A stretch of 55,002 nt of DNA from Duganella radicis (GCF_009720825.1 NZ_WNKY01000042.1:1-55002), one strand, 5' to 3'. Shown: positions 31,303-40,806, numbered from the stretch's first letter. Notes: generated from the sequence alone by a model not told the origin. A program made the numbers and translations.

Positions 31303-32139
31303 ATGATCACCGCCCACCGCAACGGCCACACCGTCAGCGTGCTGCTGGCCGCGCGCAGCATCAACCCGCTGAGCCGCCTGTTCCAGCGCGAACTGGCGGC
31401 CCTGCTGGACCAGCTGGAATCGCAGCGCGCCCGGCTGGCAGCTGTCATCATCGGCTTCGATGCTGAAACCGCCGGCCGCGGCCACGAACTGGAACACCCC
31501 ATCACACCGGCGCAAGCAGTCGACTGCCTGCGCATGCTGGACGACTACAACGCCCTGCTGCACCGTCTGGAAACGCTGGGCGTGCCGGTCACTGCCACGC
31601 TGGGCGGCGACATCAGCGGCCACGCGCTGGGCCTGGCGCTGGCCTGCCATCGCCGCATCGCCATGCACGATGTGCGGCTCAGCATGCCGCAAGTGCAGTC
31701 TGGCCTGGCGCCGGTGGCCGGCGAAATCGCCCGCACCGCGCGCCTCGCGGGTGTGCAGGCCGCCATGCCGCTGCTGATGGATGGCGCCACACTCAACGCA
31801 TCGCAAGCGCGCCGGGCCGGCCTGCTGCACGCCGTGGCCGCCAGCGATGCGGAATTGGCCGCCGCGGTCCTGGACAAAACGCCAATGATGCAACCCTGGC
31901 AAGCCAAGGGCTACCAACTGCCCGGTGGCGCGCTGGACACCCCGCCAATACGCGCCCTGCTGCAAGCCGCGCCCGCCAGGTTGCGCGCCAGCGCCAAACC
32001 GTCAGCGGCGGAAGCCGTGCTGTGCGCGATGGTCGAAGGACTGCAAGTTGACTTCGATAACGCGCTCAAAATCGAGAGCCGGTATTTTTGTCAAACCGCC
32101 ATCAGACAGCCCCTGCGGAAAGGCAGTTTTTCACTCTGA
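31303..32139 (+). CDS. Enoyl-CoA hydratase/isomerase: FadJ-like N-terminal part only
   Basis: The start is ATG 31303 (a TTG at 31276 overlaps the thiolase), giving 278 aa. Residues 1-190 are a crotonase-fold hydratase domain, though some active-site segments are poorly kept (GHALGLALACHRRIA, MPQVQSGLAPVAG). The end (QPWQAKGYQLPGG, then EAVLCAMVEGLQVDFDNALKIESRYF) is the linker that in FadB/FadJ joins the hydratase to the 3-hydroxyacyl-CoA dehydrogenase domains. Those domains are absent. The protein is therefore a truncated alpha subunit, either degenerate or a specialised hydratase. It may partner the upstream thiolase. Confidence 0.8.
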   Translation: MITAHRNGHTVSVLLAARSINPLSRLFQRELAALLDQLESQRARLAAVIIGFDAETAGRGHELEHPITPAQAVDCLRMLDDYNALLHRLETLGVPVTATLGGDISGHALGLALACHRRIAMHDVRLSMPQVQSGLAPVAGEIARTARLAGVQAAMPLLMDGATLNASQARRAGLLHAVAASDAELAAAVLDKTPMMQPWQAKGYQLPGGALDTPPIRALLQAAPARLRASAKPSAAEAVLCAMVEGLQVDFDNALKIESRYFCQTAIRQPLRKGSFSL

Positions 32140-32303
32140 AAAGCAGTTTTTTTAACGATCTCAAGAGATTTCTCAAAAAGTCGCTGTAATGTTGTCTTTT
32201 TTCATGCAATTTGCCTCTCATCAGTGATACATTCCGTTATGGTTTTGCAAGATTCGGCCAGACCAATTGTTACATGCATAATTTGAAAGAATAGATCTTC
32301 GCG
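32140..32303 (+). promoter_or_regulatory. Intergenic region upstream of the GGDEF-EAL gene
   Basis: This 164-bp AT-richer gap includes runs of T after the hydratase stop and presumably the promoter of the downstream c-di-GMP operon. No clear terminator hairpin or operator can be named. Confidence 0.35.
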
Positions 32304-34025
32304 ATGCCTACCAGTGTTTCATCCCAGCCGCGTCATGAATTGGATAACCTCATGGAAGAGGCTGGCGATGTCGTATTCCGCCTGAACCAATCCGGCCAGT
32401 TGCTGTTTGCCAGCCAGCGCGCCATCGCGCGCATCGGCGCCGCCGCGCCGCTGACAGGCGGCGCCATGGCCAAACTGGTGGCCGAAGGCGATCAGGCCGC
32501 GCTGGCCGCCGCGCTGGCCGAGGTGGCCGAATCGCGCACGCCCAAGCTGCTGGAAGCGCGCCTCAAAACCGCCGACATGGAAATCTGGCACGAGCTGCGC
32601 ATCTCGGCCTACGCCAACGCGGACGGCGCGCTGGAACTGCTGGTGGTCGGGCGCGACATGACCGTGCAGCACGCCACCGAAGAACGCCTGCGCCACATGG
32701 CCACCCACGACGCGCTGACCGAACTGCCGAATCGCCTGCTGCTGTCGGACCGCATGCGCATGGTGATCGCCAACGCGCGCCGTTCCGGCCAGGGCTTTTC
32801 GGTGGCCACCATCGGCCTGGACGGTTTCAAGAAAGTGAACGATGGCCTCGGCCACCCGATCGGCGACGCCATGCTGCGCATGGCCGCGCAGCGTCTGCGC
32901 AAGACCCTGCGCGACAGCGACACCCTGGCCCGCGTGGGCGGCGACGAGTTTGTCGCCATCCTGCCCGGCACCGCCACCGAGGCGCAGATCAAGCTGGTGA
33001 CCGGCCGCCTGATCGCCACCCTGCAATCGCCGTTTGAAATCGAGAACCACACGATTTACGTCGGCGCCTCGGTTGGCGTGTCGGTCTATCCGCAGCATGC
33101 GGAAGACGAGATCCGCCTGCTGGCGCTGGCCGATGCCGCCATGTCGCGCGCCAAGGAAACCGGCAAGGCACGCGCCGTGGTCTACAGCCCTTCCCTGGCC
33201 GGCCCGCCGCAGCACGACATTTCGCTGGAAGCGGCCATGTTCCAGGCGGTGCGCGAGGGCGAGTTCCAACTGTACTACCAGCCCATCGTCGATGCGCAAA
33301 CGCGCGAGATCCAGGGCTTTGAAACACTGATGCGCTGGAAGCATCCGACGCTGGGCATGGTGCCGCCGGCGCGCTTCATCCCGATCGCCGAGACCAACGG
33401 CCTGATTAACCTGCTGGGCGCGTGGGCGCTGAAAGCGGCCTGCGTGCAACTGAAACAGTTTGAAGAAGTGGCCAAGCGCAGCTTGTACATCTCTGTTAAT
33501 ATCAGCCCGCGACAATTCCGCAATGATAAATTCTTGGATGTGCTGGACGATGCCATCGCATTTTCCGGCCTGCTTGGTGAGCAATTGGTTTTAGAAATCA
33601 CAGAAGGCACACTGATGATCGACCCGGTGCATGCCGAGTCCATCCTGTCCAAAATGGCCGAACGCAAGGCGCGTATCGCGATTGACGATTTCGGCACCGG
33701 CTATTCCTCGCTGGCTTATCTCAAACGTTTCCCGATCTCGGTGCTGAAAATCGACCGCACCTTCATCCGCGACCTGCCCGGATCGCAGAAGGATGGCGCC
33801 ATCTGCAACGCCGTGCTGGACCTGGCCAAGCACCTCAACCTGTCGGTGGTGGCGGAAGGCGTGGAGACCGAGGAACAGCTTCAGTATCTTGAACAACGCG
33901 GCTGCCAGTATATCCAGGGCTACCTGACCGGCAAGCCGATGGCGGCCAACGTGGCGCTGGCGGCGCTCAAGGAAAGCATCCACGTCAAGATGGTTCCGGC
34001 GGAATTGCGGCAGGTGGCCCAATGA
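32304..34025 (+). CDS. PAS-GGDEF-EAL c-di-GMP signalling protein
   Basis: This 573-aa cytoplasmic protein has an N-terminal PAS-like domain (about 10-120; VVFRLNQSGQLLFAS). A GGDEF domain with an intact RVGGDEF motif (212-216) follows. The EAL domain has an ETL variant (340-342), then NISPRQFRN, EITEGTLMID, IAIDDFGTGYSSLAYLKRF and LKIDRTFIRDL. Both diguanylate cyclase and phosphodiesterase activity are possible. Its stop overlaps the start of the HDOD protein (ATGA), so the two are translationally coupled. Confidence 0.94.
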   Translation: MPTSVSSQPRHELDNLMEEAGDVVFRLNQSGQLLFASQRAIARIGAAAPLTGGAMAKLVAEGDQAALAAALAEVAESRTPKLLEARLKTADMEIWHELRISAYANADGALELLVVGRDMTVQHATEERLRHMATHDALTELPNRLLLSDRMRMVIANARRSGQGFSVATIGLDGFKKVNDGLGHPIGDAMLRMAAQRLRKTLRDSDTLARVGGDEFVAILPGTATEAQIKLVTGRLIATLQSPFEIENHTIYVGASVGVSVYPQHAEDEIRLLALADAAMSRAKETGKARAVVYSPSLAGPPQHDISLEAAMFQAVREGEFQLYYQPIVDAQTREIQGFETLMRWKHPTLGMVPPARFIPIAETNGLINLLGAWALKAACVQLKQFEEVAKRSLYISVNISPRQFRNDKFLDVLDDAIAFSGLLGEQLVLEITEGTLMIDPVHAESILSKMAERKARIAIDDFGTGYSSLAYLKRFPISVLKIDRTFIRDLPGSQKDGAICNAVLDLAKHLNLSVVAEGVETEEQLQYLEQRGCQYIQGYLTGKPMAANVALAALKESIHVKMVPAELRQVAQ

Positions 34026-35518
34026 TCGCCAGCTACAAGGCATCCACTCCGCTCGGCAACAAGACCCTGAGCGAACTGGGTGACTGCACGCGCCGCCGCG
34101 GCGACATGCCGGGCTTCGCCAAAGCCATCACCGCCATCCTCGGCGCCATGCGCGGCGAGGATGAGCAGGAATTCAATATGACCCGCACCGTGCTGTCCGA
34201 CCCGGTACTGACGCAGAAAGTCCTGCGGCTGGCCAACAGCGGCATGTACTCGGCCTTCGGCCAGCATGTGAACACGGTGTCGAAAGCGGTGCTGGTGCTG
34301 GGCACGGAGGCCATCGGCCACCTGGCCCTCGGCCTCAAACTGATCGAGGAGCTGGCGGCCACCTCCAGCGACACCACCATCGCCCATATCGAAATGGAAA
34401 AGGCGGTGCTGGCCGGGATCGTGGCGCAGCAAATCGCCTACACCGCCGAAAGCCGTCACGGCGAGGAAGCCGTGGTGTGCTCCATGCTGCACACGCTGGG
34501 CCGGATGATGCTGACCTTCTACATGCCGGAGCGCTGGCATGAGCTGCAACGCCTGGCCGACCAGAGTGCGTGCACGGTGGAACAGGCCGCGCCGGAATTG
34601 CTGGGCCTCAGCCTGGAAGAAATCGGCCACGCCGCCGCGCTGCACTGGGGGTTGCCATCGTCGCTGCTGAACGGTATGCGCACGCTGGAGCCGGTCGAAG
34701 CGGGTGCGGATGTATCGCCGTCCGACTGGATCGCCGGCCTGTCGACCATGGCCGCCAGCTGCGCCGAATCGCTGTGGCACGACGATGCCGCCGGCGCCGA
34801 GAAAGTAAAGCAGCTGGCCGCAAGTTACGCCGGCATGCTGGGCGTGGAAGCGGATAACCTGATGCACGCCATCGAACAGGCCAAGGAGGTGGCGGCCAAC
34901 GACCTGACCATCGCCCCCTTGTCGCGTCCCGCCGAGCGCCGCGCCAAGGCGCTGGCGAAAACGCGCCAGCGCGCCGCCGGCAACAAGATCCTGCTCAGCG
35001 GCCTGGCCGACATGCGCGACGTGCTGGACACCGCCAGCCCCGGGCAGATGGTGCAGATCGCGCTGGAGACAGTCTACAAAGGCCTGGACTTCTCGCGCGC
35101 CGTGGCCTTCGTCCGCAACCGCAAGGAAAACACCTACTCGGCCAAGATCAGCTTCGGCGAAGGCACGCGCGAGCTGCTGCCCGGGATGACCTTCGACGAT
35201 GCCTACGAACCGAATGTGTTCCACGCGGCGCTCAACAGCGACCGAGTGATCTTCATCGAAAACGCGCGCGACGCCAAGTTCGCGGCCAAGCTGCCGCTGT
35301 GGTGGAAATCGTCGCTATCCGAAGCGCGCAGCTTCGTGATCCTGCCGCTGTCGGCCAACGGCCAGCCGGCTGGTTTCCTGTATGGCGACTGGGACGATTC
35401 CTTCCCGCCGATTTCGCTCAGCGCCACCGAGTTCTCGCTGCTGAACGACATGCGCGCCATGGTGGTGCGCGCGGTCGAGCGCCGCCACGGCATCATGCCG
35501 GAAGCGGTCGCCCGTTAA
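34022..35518 (+). CDS. HDOD-GAF signalling protein
   Basis: This 498-aa soluble protein has an N-terminal HDOD domain (about 20-240): MTRTVLSDPVLTQKVLRLANSG, HVNTVSKAVLVLGTEAIGHLAL and MLHTLGRMMLTFYMPERW. HDOD is a catalytically dead HD relative used in signalling. The C-terminal 180 residues look like a GAF domain (ALETVYKGLDFSRAVAFVRN, then FVILPLSANGQPAGFLYGDW). It overlaps the GGDEF-EAL gene and probably relays or modulates c-di-GMP signalling. Its 3' end overlaps the convergent MFS gene by four bases. Confidence 0.9.
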   Translation: MIASYKASTPLGNKTLSELGDCTRRRGDMPGFAKAITAILGAMRGEDEQEFNMTRTVLSDPVLTQKVLRLANSGMYSAFGQHVNTVSKAVLVLGTEAIGHLALGLKLIEELAATSSDTTIAHIEMEKAVLAGIVAQQIAYTAESRHGEEAVVCSMLHTLGRMMLTFYMPERWHELQRLADQSACTVEQAAPELLGLSLEEIGHAAALHWGLPSSLLNGMRTLEPVEAGADVSPSDWIAGLSTMAASCAESLWHDDAAGAEKVKQLAASYAGMLGVEADNLMHAIEQAKEVAANDLTIAPLSRPAERRAKALAKTRQRAAGNKILLSGLADMRDVLDTASPGQMVQIALETVYKGLDFSRAVAFVRNRKENTYSAKISFGEGTRELLPGMTFDDAYEPNVFHAALNSDRVIFIENARDAKFAAKLPLWWKSSLSEARSFVILPLSANGQPAGFLYGDWDDSFPPISLSATEFSLLNDMRAMVVRAVERRHGIMPEAVAR

Positions 35519-36666
35519 TACTGGTCGCGCTGCTGCCAGCGGAAGGACAGCATGGCGGCCAGCGCGGACAAGGCCACCAGCGCCGACGCCACGTAATACA
35601 CTGACTCGGCACCCGCCCTCTCCCACCACTGCGCCAGGAACAAACCACCGAGCGAGCCGCCGATGCCGTAGGAGATGCTCATGTACAGCGCTTGCCCGCG
35701 CGCCTGCAACGGCCCGGAGAACCAGCGCTGCAAGGACATCACGGACGACGAGTGATGCAGCGCGAAAGTGGCCGCGTGCATCAGCTGCGCCGCCACCAGC
35801 AGCCACAGAATGTGCGAACCAAAGCCGATCATCAGGAAGCGCACCAGCGCGACCCCAAGCGCGAGGTACATCATGCGCATCGCGCCCCAGCGCCTGAACA
35901 ACGGCGCCTGAAAATAGAACAGCGCCACCTCGGCCAGCACGCCCAAGGACCACATGGCGCCGATCACGGTCTTGCTGTAGCCATTGCGCTCCAAATACAG
36001 CGAGTAGAAGGTGTACAGCGAGGTGTGGGCCGACACCATCAGCGCGGTGGAAGCGAAGAAGGCGATCACCTCGCGCCGGCGCAGCAGCGACAACAAGGGC
36101 GGCGGCGGCACGGCATGCGTGCGGCGCGGCACATCGCGCAGGCGGAAGGCGGCGGCGATGGTCGCCACCAGCAGGCCGGCCGCCACCCACGGCAGCGTGA
36201 CGATGCCATAGCGCTCCAGCGCGACGGAGGCCAGCGTCACCGAGACGATGAAGCCGATCGAGCCCCACATGCGGATGCGGCCATAGTAAGTAAGATCGCC
36301 CTTCATCTCTGACAGCATCAGCGCTTCGCAGATCGGCGCCTGCCCGCTGGTGAACAGGTTGAGGATCACCATGGCCAGCATGAAGTGGCCGAAGGTGCCG
36401 CCGAAGAAGAAGCCCGAGAATCCCGCCAGCGCGGCAAAACCGGCCAGGCGCAACACCAGCACGCGGCGGTCGTAATGATCGGCGACGTAGCCCCAGACGT
36501 TGGGGCCGACGATGCGCAGCACCTGGATCATCGACATCAGCACGCCGATCTGCGCCACCGTCATGCCTTTGTCGGCAAAGAACAGCGTGGCGTAGGTCGA
36601 CCAGGTGCCGGCGTGTGCGTAGTAGCAGAAGAGGAATAAGGCGAAGCTGAGCGCTTGCGCGGGCAC
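35515..36666 (-). CDS. MFS permease (HcaT/LacY-like subgroup)
   Basis: This 383-aa integral membrane protein has about 12 hydrophobic helices. MFS marks include WGYVADHYDRRVLVLRLAG between helices 2 and 3 and RIRMWGSIGFIVSV. The N-terminal ALSFALFLFCYYAHAGTWSTYATLFF resembles the MFS_1-like group of HcaT (phenylpropionate) and nucleoside permeases. It imports a small unknown substrate across the inner membrane. The start is GTG 36666, four bases after the aroC stop codon, so it lies in the aroC transcript. Confidence 0.9.
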   Translation of the reverse strand: MPAQALSFALFLFCYYAHAGTWSTYATLFFADKGMTVAQIGVLMSMIQVLRIVGPNVWGYVADHYDRRVLVLRLAGFAALAGFSGFFFGGTFGHFMLAMVILNLFTSGQAPICEALMLSEMKGDLTYYGRIRMWGSIGFIVSVTLASVALERYGIVTLPWVAAGLLVATIAAAFRLRDVPRRTHAVPPPPLLSLLRRREVIAFFASTALMVSAHTSLYTFYSLYLERNGYSKTVIGAMWSLGVLAEVALFYFQAPLFRRWGAMRMMYLALGVALVRFLMIGFGSHILWLLVAAQLMHAATFALHHSSSVMSLQRWFSGPLQARGQALYMSISYGIGGSLGGLFLAQWWERAGAESVYYVASALVALSALAAMLSFRWQQRDQY

Positions 36667-36669
36667 CGC

Positions 36670-37779
36670 TTAAGGCGCAGCCGAAGGCGCGATGTTGGGC
36701 GTGGATACCTTGACGTCGCCGCACTGCGCGCGGTGCATCAGCGCGTGGTCGATCAGCACCAGGGCCAGCATCGCTTCCGCGATCGGCGTGGCGCGGATGC
36801 CCACGCAGGGATCGTGGCGGCCGAAGGTTTCCACCATCACCGGATTGCCGTCCTTGTCGATCGATGGACGCGGGGTGCGGATCGACGACGTCGGCTTGAT
36901 GGCGATCGACACCGTGATGTCCTGGCCGGTCGACAGCCCGCCCAGCACGCCGCCGGCGTTGTTGCCGACGAAGCCTTGCGGCGTCAGCGGATCGCCATGC
37001 TCGGTGCCCTTCTGCGCGATCGATTTGAAACCGGCGCCGATCTCAACGCCCTTGACCGCGTTAATGCCCATCATGGCGTAGGCGATGTCGGCGTCCAGCT
37101 TGTCGTAGATCGGCTGGCCGAGGCCGACCGGGATGTTCTGCGCCACCACGTCGATGCGGGCGCCGATCGAGTCGCCGGCCTTGCGCAGCTCGTCCATATA
37201 AGTTTCCATGCTGGCGATCACCGCGGCATCGCCGGTGGCGGCGAAGAACGGATTGTCCGGCACATGCGTCCAGTCCTGGAACGGCACCACGATGTCGCCC
37301 AGCTGGCTCATGCAGCCCTTGAACACCGTGCCGTACTGCTGGTGCAGCCACTTCTTGGCGATCGCCGCCGCGCCCACCACCGGCGCGGTCAGGCGCGCCG
37401 AGGAACGGCCGCCGCCGCGCGGATCGCGCACGCCGTATTTATGCCAGTAGGTATAGTCCGCATGGCCCGGACGGAAGGTTTCAGCGATGTTGCCGTAGTC
37501 CTTGCTGCGCTGGTCTTCGTTGCGGATCAGCAGCGTGATCGGCGTGCCGGTGGTCACGCCCTGGTACACGCCCGACAGAATCTCCACCGTGTCCGACTCC
37601 TGGCGCTGGGTGACGTGGCGCGACGTGCCCGGCTTGCGGCGATCCAGTTCCGGCTGAATGTCCGCTTCCGACAACGGCAAACCCGGCGGGCAGCCATCGA
37701 TCACACAACCAATCGCGGGACCGTGCGACTCACCAAAGGTAGTTACAGAAAACAATTTGCCAAAAGTATTACCGGACAT
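36670..37779 (-). CDS. aroC: Chorismate synthase
   Basis: The start is ATG at 37779 (MSGNTFGKLFSVTTFGESHGPAIG), giving 369 aa; upstream in-frame Met codons give a non-conserved extension. It has the three AroC signatures: GESHGPAIGCVIDGCPPGL, the RDPRGGGRSSAR loop and the C-terminal RHDPCVGIRATPIAEAMLAL. It converts 5-enolpyruvylshikimate-3-phosphate to chorismate with reduced FMN, the last shared step of aromatic biosynthesis. The MFS permease follows. Confidence 0.97.
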   Translation of the reverse strand: MSGNTFGKLFSVTTFGESHGPAIGCVIDGCPPGLPLSEADIQPELDRRKPGTSRHVTQRQESDTVEILSGVYQGVTTGTPITLLIRNEDQRSKDYGNIAETFRPGHADYTYWHKYGVRDPRGGGRSSARLTAPVVGAAAIAKKWLHQQYGTVFKGCMSQLGDIVVPFQDWTHVPDNPFFAATGDAAVIASMETYMDELRKAGDSIGARIDVVAQNIPVGLGQPIYDKLDADIAYAMMGINAVKGVEIGAGFKSIAQKGTEHGDPLTPQGFVGNNAGGVLGGLSTGQDITVSIAIKPTSSIRTPRPSIDKDGNPVMVETFGRHDPCVGIRATPIAEAMLALVLIDHALMHRAQCGDVKVSTPNIAPSAAP

Positions 37780-38031
37780 AGGAAAAGAATCTTCGGAAAA
37801 AAGTGGAAAGTCCCTCATTCTACCAGCCAGCGCCCCGTGGCGTCCCATCCGCACAATAATTTCCACAAAGCAAGTTCCGCTTGGTAAAATATCATTCTTT
37901 TGATACAAGTATGGTGTAACTTGCACATCGGCGCACAAGCTTCTGCCGAAAGCCATGGAAAACCGCATTCTTTTTGACAATCCGCTATATACTTGAACGC
38001 AAGAACACCGAGTACTCTGGAGAAGCTACAC
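37780..38031. promoter_or_regulatory. Divergent promoter region aroC / c-di-GMP phosphodiesterase
   Basis: These 252 bp lie between divergent starts. There is AT-rich sequence near 37870-37925 and 37970-37995 (TTGACAATCCGCTATATACT), of which TTGACA...TATATACT is a possible + strand promoter with short spacing. CTGGAG before ATG 38032 is the ribosome binding site. No gene is seen. Confidence 0.4.
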
Positions 38032-40293
38032 ATGCCCCCACCGGTTTCACCCCTTGAGCAGTCCAAGGATGATCAAGACGATTTGGTATTCTTAGAAGAG
38101 CATCCGGCTGCGCCTGCGTCGACGGGCGCGCGCAATGTTTGGCGGGTCATGATTATCGACGACGACGAAGACGTCCACTCGACCACCACCTTTGCGCTCG
38201 GCAACCTCGACATGCAACATCGCCCGCTCGAATTCGTGCACGCGTATTCGGCTGGGCAAGCGCGCGAGTTGCTCAAGCACGAGCGTGAAATCGCTGTCAT
38301 CCTGCTGGACGTGGTGATGGAGCAGGACGACGCCGGCCTGCACCTGGTGCGCTACATCCGTGAAACCCTGCAACTGCACGACGTGCGCATCATCCTGCGC
38401 ACCGGCCAGCCGGGCTACGCCCCTGAAATCGACGCCATCCGCGATTTCGACATCAACGATTACAAGACCAAGTCCGAACTGACCCGCATCAAGCTGTTCA
38501 CCACCGTGACGGCGGCGATTCGTTCCTACGAGCAAATCCGCAAGATCAACGACAGCCGCCGCGGCCTGAACCAGATCGTCCACGCCAGCACCCAGCTGAT
38601 GGCCCTGCACGGCGTGCAGAACTTTGCCGCCGGCGTGCTGGCGCAGATCGGCGACCTGCTGGGCCAGGAGGCCAACGGCGTGCTGTGCGTGCAGGAATGC
38701 CCGGACAGCGGCTGCCACGAACTGATGGTGATGGCCACCGCCGGCACCTACCGCCACCTCGACAACATCACCCTGACCGTGCGCGAGGACCAGCGCATCC
38801 ACGACGCCCTGGAGCAGGCGCTGGCGCAGCGGCGCAACGTCTACGGCCCGGATTACGTGGTGCTGTACTTCGCCGGCAAGGCCAGCCGCGACTTTGTCGC
38901 CTTCCTGGAACTCAAGCGCGCCACCAGCGAGATCGACGAGCGCCTGCTGGAAGTGTTTTGCAGCAACGTCGCGGTGGGACTGGACAACGTGGAACTGGTC
39001 TCGCATCTGCACAACGCCGCCTTCTACGACCAGCTGTCCAAGCTGCCGAACCGCACCCGGCTGGTGGAAATCCTCGACGCCGCCCTGGCCGGGCCGGCGC
39101 GCGACGAGGCCACCCTGTCGCTGGTCGACCTCGACCACTTTGCCGAAACCAACGACGCCCTCGGCCACCAGTTCGGCGACATGCTGCTGGTGGCGGTGGC
39201 CGGCCGCCTGCAAACCGAGTTGGGCGGCCAGCTGACCGTGGCCCGCATCGGCGGCGACATCTTCTGCGTGCTGGGCGATTCGGCGCAGGTCAATCCGGGC
39301 AGCATCCTGGCGCTGTTCCAGCGCGCCTTCAGCATCGACGGCCAGGACGTGCAGCTGTCGGCCACGCTCGGCCTGGTGCGCCTGTGCGAGCACGAGGGCA
39401 GCGGCGCCGATGCGCTCAAGGACGCCGACATCGCCCTGAAGCGCGCCAAATCGCAGCAGCGCGCCGGCCACTTCTACTTCTCGCGCTCGATGGGCGTGGA
39501 GATCCGCGAACGGGTGCGCATGATGCATGCGCTGCGCACGGCGTTCGGCCAGAACCAGCTGTTCGTGGTGTACCAGCCGCAGATCGACCTGGCCACGCGC
39601 CGGCCGATGGGCGCCGAGGCGCTGCTGCGCTGGCAGACGCCGGACGGCAAATTCATCTCGCCGGACCGCTTCATCCCGATCGCCGAGTATTCCGGCCTGA
39701 TCATCGAACTGGGCGAATGGGTGATGCGCACCGCCTGCCGCGAGCTGGTCGATCTGCGCGCAGCCGGCCACCATGACTTCATGATGTCGATCAACGTCTC
39801 GCAGGTGCAGTTCCGCCATCCGCACTTCCTCGACATGCTGCGCAAGGCGCTCGAGGACACCGGCGCGCCGCCGCAGAACATCGAGCTGGAAATCACCGAA
39901 TCGATGGCCATGGAAGAGCCGGACATGCTGATCAAGATGCTGGCCCAGATCAAGCAGACCGGCGTCAGCATCGCCATCGACGACTTTGGCACCGGTTTCT
40001 CCTCGCTGTCCTACTTGCAGCGCTTGCAGATCGACCGCCTGAAGATCGACCGCGCCTTCGTCACCGAAATCACCGGCTCGGCGCGCGGCAGCAGCATCGC
40101 CGAGATGGTGATACAGCTGGGCCGCAACCTCGGCCTGGCGGTGATCGCCGAAGGCGTGGAAGACGAGCGTCAGGCGCAAATCCTGCAATCGCTGGGCTGC
40201 CCGCTGGCGCAGGGCTTCCTGTTCGCCCGCCCGATGACCGCCACCGCCCTGAACAGCTGGCTGAGCAACGATGCGCTGGAGGGCGCGGCCTGA
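38032..40293 (+). CDS. REC-DUF3369-GGDIF-EAL c-di-GMP phosphodiesterase
   Basis: The start is ATG 38032 with GGAG before it (TTG 37993 is in frame); 753 aa. The receiver spans about 35-160, with phosphoacceptor Asp93 in VILLDVVM. A DUF3369 sensory region spans about 165-335. The GGDEF domain has a degenerate GGDIF motif (407-411), so it probably lacks cyclase activity. The EAL domain is intact: GAEALLRW with EAL at 529-531, NVSQVQFRHPHF, EITESMAME, IAIDDFGTGFSSLSYL and LKIDRAFVTE. It is a response regulator that lowers c-di-GMP when phosphorylated. No kinase gene is adjacent. Confidence 0.94.
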   Translation: MPPPVSPLEQSKDDQDDLVFLEEHPAAPASTGARNVWRVMIIDDDEDVHSTTTFALGNLDMQHRPLEFVHAYSAGQARELLKHEREIAVILLDVVMEQDDAGLHLVRYIRETLQLHDVRIILRTGQPGYAPEIDAIRDFDINDYKTKSELTRIKLFTTVTAAIRSYEQIRKINDSRRGLNQIVHASTQLMALHGVQNFAAGVLAQIGDLLGQEANGVLCVQECPDSGCHELMVMATAGTYRHLDNITLTVREDQRIHDALEQALAQRRNVYGPDYVVLYFAGKASRDFVAFLELKRATSEIDERLLEVFCSNVAVGLDNVELVSHLHNAAFYDQLSKLPNRTRLVEILDAALAGPARDEATLSLVDLDHFAETNDALGHQFGDMLLVAVAGRLQTELGGQLTVARIGGDIFCVLGDSAQVNPGSILALFQRAFSIDGQDVQLSATLGLVRLCEHEGSGADALKDADIALKRAKSQQRAGHFYFSRSMGVEIRERVRMMHALRTAFGQNQLFVVYQPQIDLATRRPMGAEALLRWQTPDGKFISPDRFIPIAEYSGLIIELGEWVMRTACRELVDLRAAGHHDFMMSINVSQVQFRHPHFLDMLRKALEDTGAPPQNIELEITESMAMEEPDMLIKMLAQIKQTGVSIAIDDFGTGFSSLSYLQRLQIDRLKIDRAFVTEITGSARGSSIAEMVIQLGRNLGLAVIAEGVEDERQAQILQSLGCPLAQGFLFARPMTATALNSWLSNDALEGAA

Positions 40294-40313
40294 AACGCGG
40301 CACGCCCAAACGA

Positions 40314-40338
40314 AAACGCCACCCTCGGGTGGCGTTTC
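40314..40338. terminator. Hairpin terminator between the phosphodiesterase and CBS genes
   Basis: AAACGCCACC (40314-40323) pairs with GGTGGCGTTT (40328-40337) around a CTCG loop. It lies between two convergent genes and can end both transcripts. Confidence 0.8.
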
Positions 40339-40350
40339 TCATTCAGCCGC

Positions 40351-40806
40351 TTAATCCGCCGCCTGCTCGGCCTCGGCCGGCCAGTCGCGGATGTAGGCTT
40401 TCAGCATGCGGTTCTCGAAGCTTTGCGCTTCCAGCACCGCGCGCGCCACGTCGTAGAACGAGATCACGCCAAGGATGGTCTTGGCGTTCATTACCGGCAG
40501 GTAGCGCGCGTGTTTTTCCAGCATGATGCGGCGCACTTCGTTGACGTCGGTGTCCGGCGTCACGGTGATCGGGTGGTCTTCCATGTGCTTGCGCACCGTG
40601 CCGGCGCCCACGTTGCCGTGGTTTTCGTGCAGCGCGCGCAGCACTTCGCGGAAGGTCAGCATGCCTACCAGGTCGCCAAATTCCATCACCACCAGCGAAC
40701 CGATGTCCTTTTCGGCCATGGTGTTGGCGGCATCCGCCAGCGGTTGGTCTGGGGAGATGGTGTAGAGGATGGAACCTTTAACTTGGAGAATTTCGGAGAC
40801 TTTCAT
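40351..40806 (-). CDS. CBS-domain-pair protein
   Basis: This 151-aa cytoplasmic protein consists of two CBS motifs. The first (about 8-65) has DQPLADAANTMAEKDIGSLVVME, and the second (about 75-130) has TPDTDVNEVRRIMLEKHARYLPV. CBS pairs bind adenine nucleotides and sense energy state. As a stand-alone unit it could regulate another protein. It is monocistronic and convergent with the phosphodiesterase. Confidence 0.9.
   Translation of the reverse strand: MKVSEILQVKGSILYTISPDQPLADAANTMAEKDIGSLVVMEFGDLVGMLTFREVLRALHENHGNVGAGTVRKHMEDHPITVTPDTDVNEVRRIMLEKHARYLPVMNAKTILGVISFYDVARAVLEAQSFENRMLKAYIRDWPAEAEQAAD

Noticed and set aside
38092..40188. 698-codon - strand frame opposite the EAL phosphodiesterase
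   Set aside because: Shadow frame of a well-supported gene; no motif, no ribosome binding site.
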